Assembly: GCA_016706275.1 (NCBI GenBank)
Contig: JADJJY010000002.1
Coordinates: forward strand, 1-64,000
From: Chloracidobacterium sp.
GTDB lineage: Bacteria; Acidobacteriota; Blastocatellia; Pyrinomonadales; Pyrinomonadaceae
DNA length: 64,000 bases
Direction: 5' to 3'
Positions 60,978 to 64,000 of the stretch are shown piece by piece. Each line of letters begins with the position of its first letter. Position 1 is the stretch's first letter. The position numbers and the translations under genes were made by a program. The notes under the pieces are model-generated. The model searched no databases, had not been told where the DNA came from, and worked only from the letters and a program-made list of their open reading frames with translations.

Positions 60978-62222
60978 ATGAACCGAACGCAACTCGGGAC
61001 CGCCGAAACAAATATTAAGCCAAAGAAACGGCGGTTGTATGCCCTAATCAGCCTTGTAATAGGGTTGTTGTTCGGGCTATTGCTGGTCGAGATAGCGTTG
61101 CGTGTCGTTGGCTATTCATCACCGGAATTTTATGCGGCTGACGTGTCACGCGGCTATGCGCTCATCCCCGGAATGTGGGGGACATACAGCAAAGAGGGAC
61201 GTAGCTTTGTTGTGATAAACAGCGACGGCTTTCGTGATGTTGAGCACAAGGTCGATAAGCCGCCGGGCACATTTCGTATCGCGGTGATCGGCGATTCGTA
61301 CGTCGAGGCGTTTCAAGTCGAACAAAGCGAATCATTTACCAACTTTGTCCGCGATGAACTCACCAAGTGCGGCGGAGCGGATGGAAAACAGATCGAGATG
61401 CTAAATTTTGGCGTTTCGGGTTATGGAACGGCTCAGGAACTGATCACGATCAGGGAAAAGGTCTTGAAATATTCGCCGGACATCGTGATGCTGGTAATGA
61501 CAACCAACAACGACATAACGGACAATTCGCCGTATTTCAAAAAGACCCCGATACCGTATTTTACGGCCGATGGTGTGTTGGACAAGGGATTTCAGCAGGA
61601 CAAGGTCTTTCTCGCGAGAAACTCGTCGCTCAGCCGTTTTGGCATTTGGCTAAGAAACCATATCCGCGTGGTTCAGGCAGTCGGGGCGATCTCCACGAGC
61701 ATTAAATACAAGTATCAAGCATGGAAAAACAAGAAACCTCCGACCGCAGATCAATCCGTTGAGCCATCAACTACTGCGACTGCTCCAGCCGCCGATATCG
61801 GTGTCGACAATCAGATCTACCGCAGTCCAACTGACGATAATTGGAAAAATGCTTGGAGCATCACCGAAACGATAATCGTGCAAATGAACAAAGATGTAGC
61901 AGACAAAGGAGCGAAACTTGTGGTCGTTACGGGCAGCAACGGCGTACAGGTTTTACCTGATGTTTCGCATCGCACCTCGTACGCAAAATTTATCGGTGTT
62001 GACGACCTGATGTACCCCGACCGGCGGATCGCGGAGTTTTGCTCTACGCGATCGATACCGGTGATAACTCTCGCACCGCTGCTTGGAGATTATGCTGCTC
62101 GCGAAAATGTAGTCCTACACGGATTTGAGGGCAATATTGGATATGGTCATTGGAACCAGCGCGGGCATAAGGTCGCTGGCGAGCTGATAGGTAAGAAACT
62201 CTGCGAGGGCATCGTCAAATAG
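60978..62222 (+). CDS. Membrane-anchored SGNH/GDSL hydrolase-like protein
   Basis: 414 residues. One N-terminal transmembrane helix at about 24-44. The SGNH blocks are visible: the serine in AVIGDSYVEAFQ (about 102-113), NFGVSGYGTAQE for the block with Gly, VMTTNNDITDN for the Asn, and GHWNQRGHKVAGE for the catalytic His region. Such enzymes hydrolyse or transfer acyl or other groups on cell-surface polysaccharides. It is followed with a one-base overlap (TAGTG) by a carbamoyltransferase. Both belong to a conserved exopolysaccharide-modification neighbourhood in other genomes, so they probably act together. Confidence 0.85.
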   Translation: MNRTQLGTAETNIKPKKRRLYALISLVIGLLFGLLLVEIALRVVGYSSPEFYAADVSRGYALIPGMWGTYSKEGRSFVVINSDGFRDVEHKVDKPPGTFRIAVIGDSYVEAFQVEQSESFTNFVRDELTKCGGADGKQIEMLNFGVSGYGTAQELITIREKVLKYSPDIVMLVMTTNNDITDNSPYFKKTPIPYFTADGVLDKGFQQDKVFLARNSSLSRFGIWLRNHIRVVQAVGAISTSIKYKYQAWKNKKPPTADQSVEPSTTATAPAADIGVDNQIYRSPTDDNWKNAWSITETIIVQMNKDVADKGAKLVVVTGSNGVQVLPDVSHRTSYAKFIGVDDLMYPDRRIAEFCSTRSIPVITLAPLLGDYAARENVVLHGFEGNIGYGHWNQRGHKVAGELIGKKLCEGIVK

Positions 62223-64000
62223 TGGTCTACATACTCGGAATATCAGCTTTTTATCATGACTCTGCCGCATGTCTCGTGCGAGACGGCGAGATAATTGCTG
62301 CCGCTCAAGAGGAACGTTTTACGCGTAAAAAGCATGACGAGTCATTTCCCGAAAATGCCGTCCAATTTTGCCTGGACCACGCCGGAATTGACCGCGAACA
62401 AATCGATCACGTCGCGTTTTACGACAAGCCCTTGCTCACATTCGAACGCCTTCTCGAAACCTATATCGATTATGCCCCGAGCGGATTTCGATCTTTTCTA
62501 AAGGCGATGCCCGTATGGATGACCGAAAAGCTTTGGACGAGGGAAACCCTCGCCCGCGCGACAGGGTTTGAGGGCAAGATACTTTTTACTGAGCATCACG
62601 AATCGCACGCTGCGTCGGCTTTTTTCCCTTCGCCGTTCGAGTCGGCGGCGATACTGACGATCGATGGCGTAGGCGAGTGGGCAACGTCGAGCGTCGGCGT
62701 AGGCCGCGGCAACAAAGTCGAGCTTTTGTCAGAGCTGAGATTCCCGCATTCGTTGGGCCTTTTATATTCGGCGTTCACATATTTTACGGGTTTTAAGGTC
62801 AACTCTGGCGAGTACAAGCTGATGGGACTCGCTCCATACGGCGAGCCCATTTACACGCAGAAAATACTCGATGAACTTATCGATTTGCGCGACGACGGTT
62901 CTTTGCGGTTGAATATGCGGTATTTCAATTTTGCTGCCGGACTCACGATGACAAATGACGCATTTGCGGGATTATTTGGCGGCCCGGCTCGAAAGTCTGA
63001 GTCTGAGATCACCCAACGCGAAATGGACCTAGCACGTTCGGTGCAAGAGGTGACCGAGATCGCGATGCTGCGGATGGCGAATTATGCCCAACGTGAGACG
63101 GGCGAAAAGAACTTATGCCTCGCGGGCGGTGTTGCTCTAAATTGTGTTGGCAACGGCCGCATTTTACGCGAAGCGCCGTTTGAAAATATTTGGATACAGC
63201 CCGCCGCCGGTGACGCCGGCGGTGCGGTCGGAGCGGCTTTATCCGTATGGCACCAATATCTCGGCAACGACCGAGCTATTGATAATCGTCGGACTGGAAA
63301 AGATGCAATGAGTGGGTCGTATCTCGGGCCAGAGTTTTCAACGACTGAAATACGCTCGTCTTTAGACGCCGCCGGTGCGGTCTATGACGAACTTGATATT
63401 TCGGAGATCGTCGAACGCACGGCGAGCCAGCTTGCTGACGGCCGAGTGGTCGGCTGGTTTCAGGGGCGGATGGAATTTGGCCCTCGTGCCTTAGGTAACC
63501 GCAGTATTTTAGGCGACCCGCGTTCGCCTGAGATGCAGCGGCAGATGAATCTAAAGATCAAATACCGTGAATCGTTTCGCCCGTTTGCTCCGGCGGTTTT
63601 GCGTGAGAGTGTCGCCGATTATTTTGAAATGACCGAATCGTCGCCCTATATGCTGCTTGTATCTCGGGTCAGCGAGAAAGTACGCATTGCGGATGAGACA
63701 GGTGATAAAGCCGCCGGACTGGATAAATTGCAGGTGCTGCGATCGACGATTCCCGCCGTGACGCACGTTGATCTTTCTGCTCGGGTTCAGACCGTCGATT
63801 GTGATGATAACAAGCGGTTTTATGACCTGATAGAAAAGTTTGGAGAGATCACAGGCACGCCGGTTTTGATCAATACGTCTTTCAACGTTCGCGGCGAACC
63901 GATCGTCTGCACGCCTGAGGATGCCTTTCGATGTTTTATGCGGACAGAGATGGATATGCTTGTAGTCGGCGATATTTTGCTGCTCAAATCTGAGCAGACG
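62222..64000 (+). CDS. Carbamoyltransferase (NodU/CmcH family), 3' truncated by window
   Basis: GTG 62222 overlaps the previous stop and the frame stays open to base 64000, 593 codons. N-terminal YILGISAFYHDSAACLVRDG matches the ASKHA-type YrdC-like acyl-phosphate domain, with QEERFTRKKHD and HHESHAASAFF. The C-terminal half has CLAGGVALNCVGNG, EFGPRALGNRSILGDPR and INTSFNVRGEPIV. It transfers a carbamoyl group from carbamoyl phosphate to a sugar or other acceptor in the cytoplasm. Normal length is about 600 residues, so little is missing. The acceptor is unknown. By known neighbourhoods, DUF5989 and SxtJ-like genes might follow outside the window. Confidence 0.92.
   Translation, partial: MVYILGISAFYHDSAACLVRDGEIIAAAQEERFTRKKHDESFPENAVQFCLDHAGIDREQIDHVAFYDKPLLTFERLLETYIDYAPSGFRSFLKAMPVWMTEKLWTRETLARATGFEGKILFTEHHESHAASAFFPSPFESAAILTIDGVGEWATSSVGVGRGNKVELLSELRFPHSLGLLYSAFTYFTGFKVNSGEYKLMGLAPYGEPIYTQKILDELIDLRDDGSLRLNMRYFNFAAGLTMTNDAFAGLFGGPARKSESEITQREMDLARSVQEVTEIAMLRMANYAQRETGEKNLCLAGGVALNCVGNGRILREAPFENIWIQPAAGDAGGAVGAALSVWHQYLGNDRAIDNRRTGKDAMSGSYLGPEFSTTEIRSSLDAAGAVYDELDISEIVERTASQLADGRVVGWFQGRMEFGPRALGNRSILGDPRSPEMQRQMNLKIKYRESFRPFAPAVLRESVADYFEMTESSPYMLLVSRVSEKVRIADETGDKAAGLDKLQVLRSTIPAVTHVDLSARVQTVDCDDNKRFYDLIEKFGEITGTPVLINTSFNVRGEPIVCTPEDAFRCFMRTEMDMLVVGDILLLKSEQT

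Noticed and set aside
1..64000. tRNA or rRNA genes, CRISPR arrays, integrase or transposase genes
   Set aside because: I looked through the gaps on both strands and saw no tRNA T-loop pattern, no direct-repeat/spacer array and no recombinase frame. A covariance-model search was not possible.

Overview
The window looks like chromosomal DNA of a Gram-negative bacterium. It carries lpxD, a heptosyltransferase, a PBP1A-type enzyme and type IV pilins. The gene mix fits an Acidobacteriota member, perhaps Blastocatellia/Pyrinomonadaceae: split mutS2-dnaG-rpoD, secreted amidohydrolase trio, prolyl oligopeptidase, many membrane-anchored hypothetical proteins, and dispersed palindromic repeats. That placement is inference from gene content; no 16S or marker phylogeny was possible. 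Genes are dense on both strands. I saw no rRNA, tRNA, CRISPR array or transposase.

Layout. 1-3143 is an A+T-rich defence-type patch: the 3' part of a type ISP restriction-modification gene, a DUF262 (DGQQR) gene and a HEPN gene. All three are interrupted by single-base indels, each at a short homonucleotide run. A conserved hypothetical gene (3217-3951) and a degenerate repeat tract follow. 4333-13778 is housekeeping: cca, rpoD, dnaG, a mutS2 broken in two by a palindromic repeat, DUF427 and DCC proteins, and ada. 13920-18414 encodes three secreted amidohydrolase paralogues. 18523-25832 holds a sterol-desaturase/CDGSH fusion, msrB, a Ca2+/H+ exchanger, lpxD, a Uma2 nuclease, priA and a small membrane protein.

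25857-35385 is a minus-strand block: an ABC-2 exporter with a TPR protein, a Wzy_C/O-antigen-ligase protein, two tandem type IV pilins, and the PilR/PilS two-component pair. A near-consensus sigma-54 promoter precedes the first pilin. 35406-42341 covers sugar and envelope genes (cupin, GmhB-like phosphatase, heptosyltransferase, epimerase), a TrkA-N K+ channel and PBP1A. 42430-47567 has a membrane hypothetical, a prolyl oligopeptidase and a GGDEF-EAL protein.

The most unusual locus is 47844-48294. A second sigma-54 promoter with the same -24/-12 boxes as the pilin promoter drives a 95-residue secreted peptide made almost wholly of GIIVGD repeats and ends in a strong terminator. 48308-53610 holds a cysteine desulfurase, a radical SAM-glycosyltransferase-SDR cluster, an SRPBCC protein and a tiny zinc-ribbon gene. 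53758-58007 pairs glnE with a sigma-54-type activator whose GAFTGA loop and Walker B are altered. The rest is an RluA synthase, a secreted zinc metalloprotease, a TerC protein, and an SGNH hydrolase-carbamoyltransferase pair running off the end of the window.

Working together: PilS/PilR probably control the pilins and, by promoter similarity, perhaps the GIIVGD peptide. Three families of dispersed palindromic repeats sit in gene gaps, and two repeats have entered mutS2.
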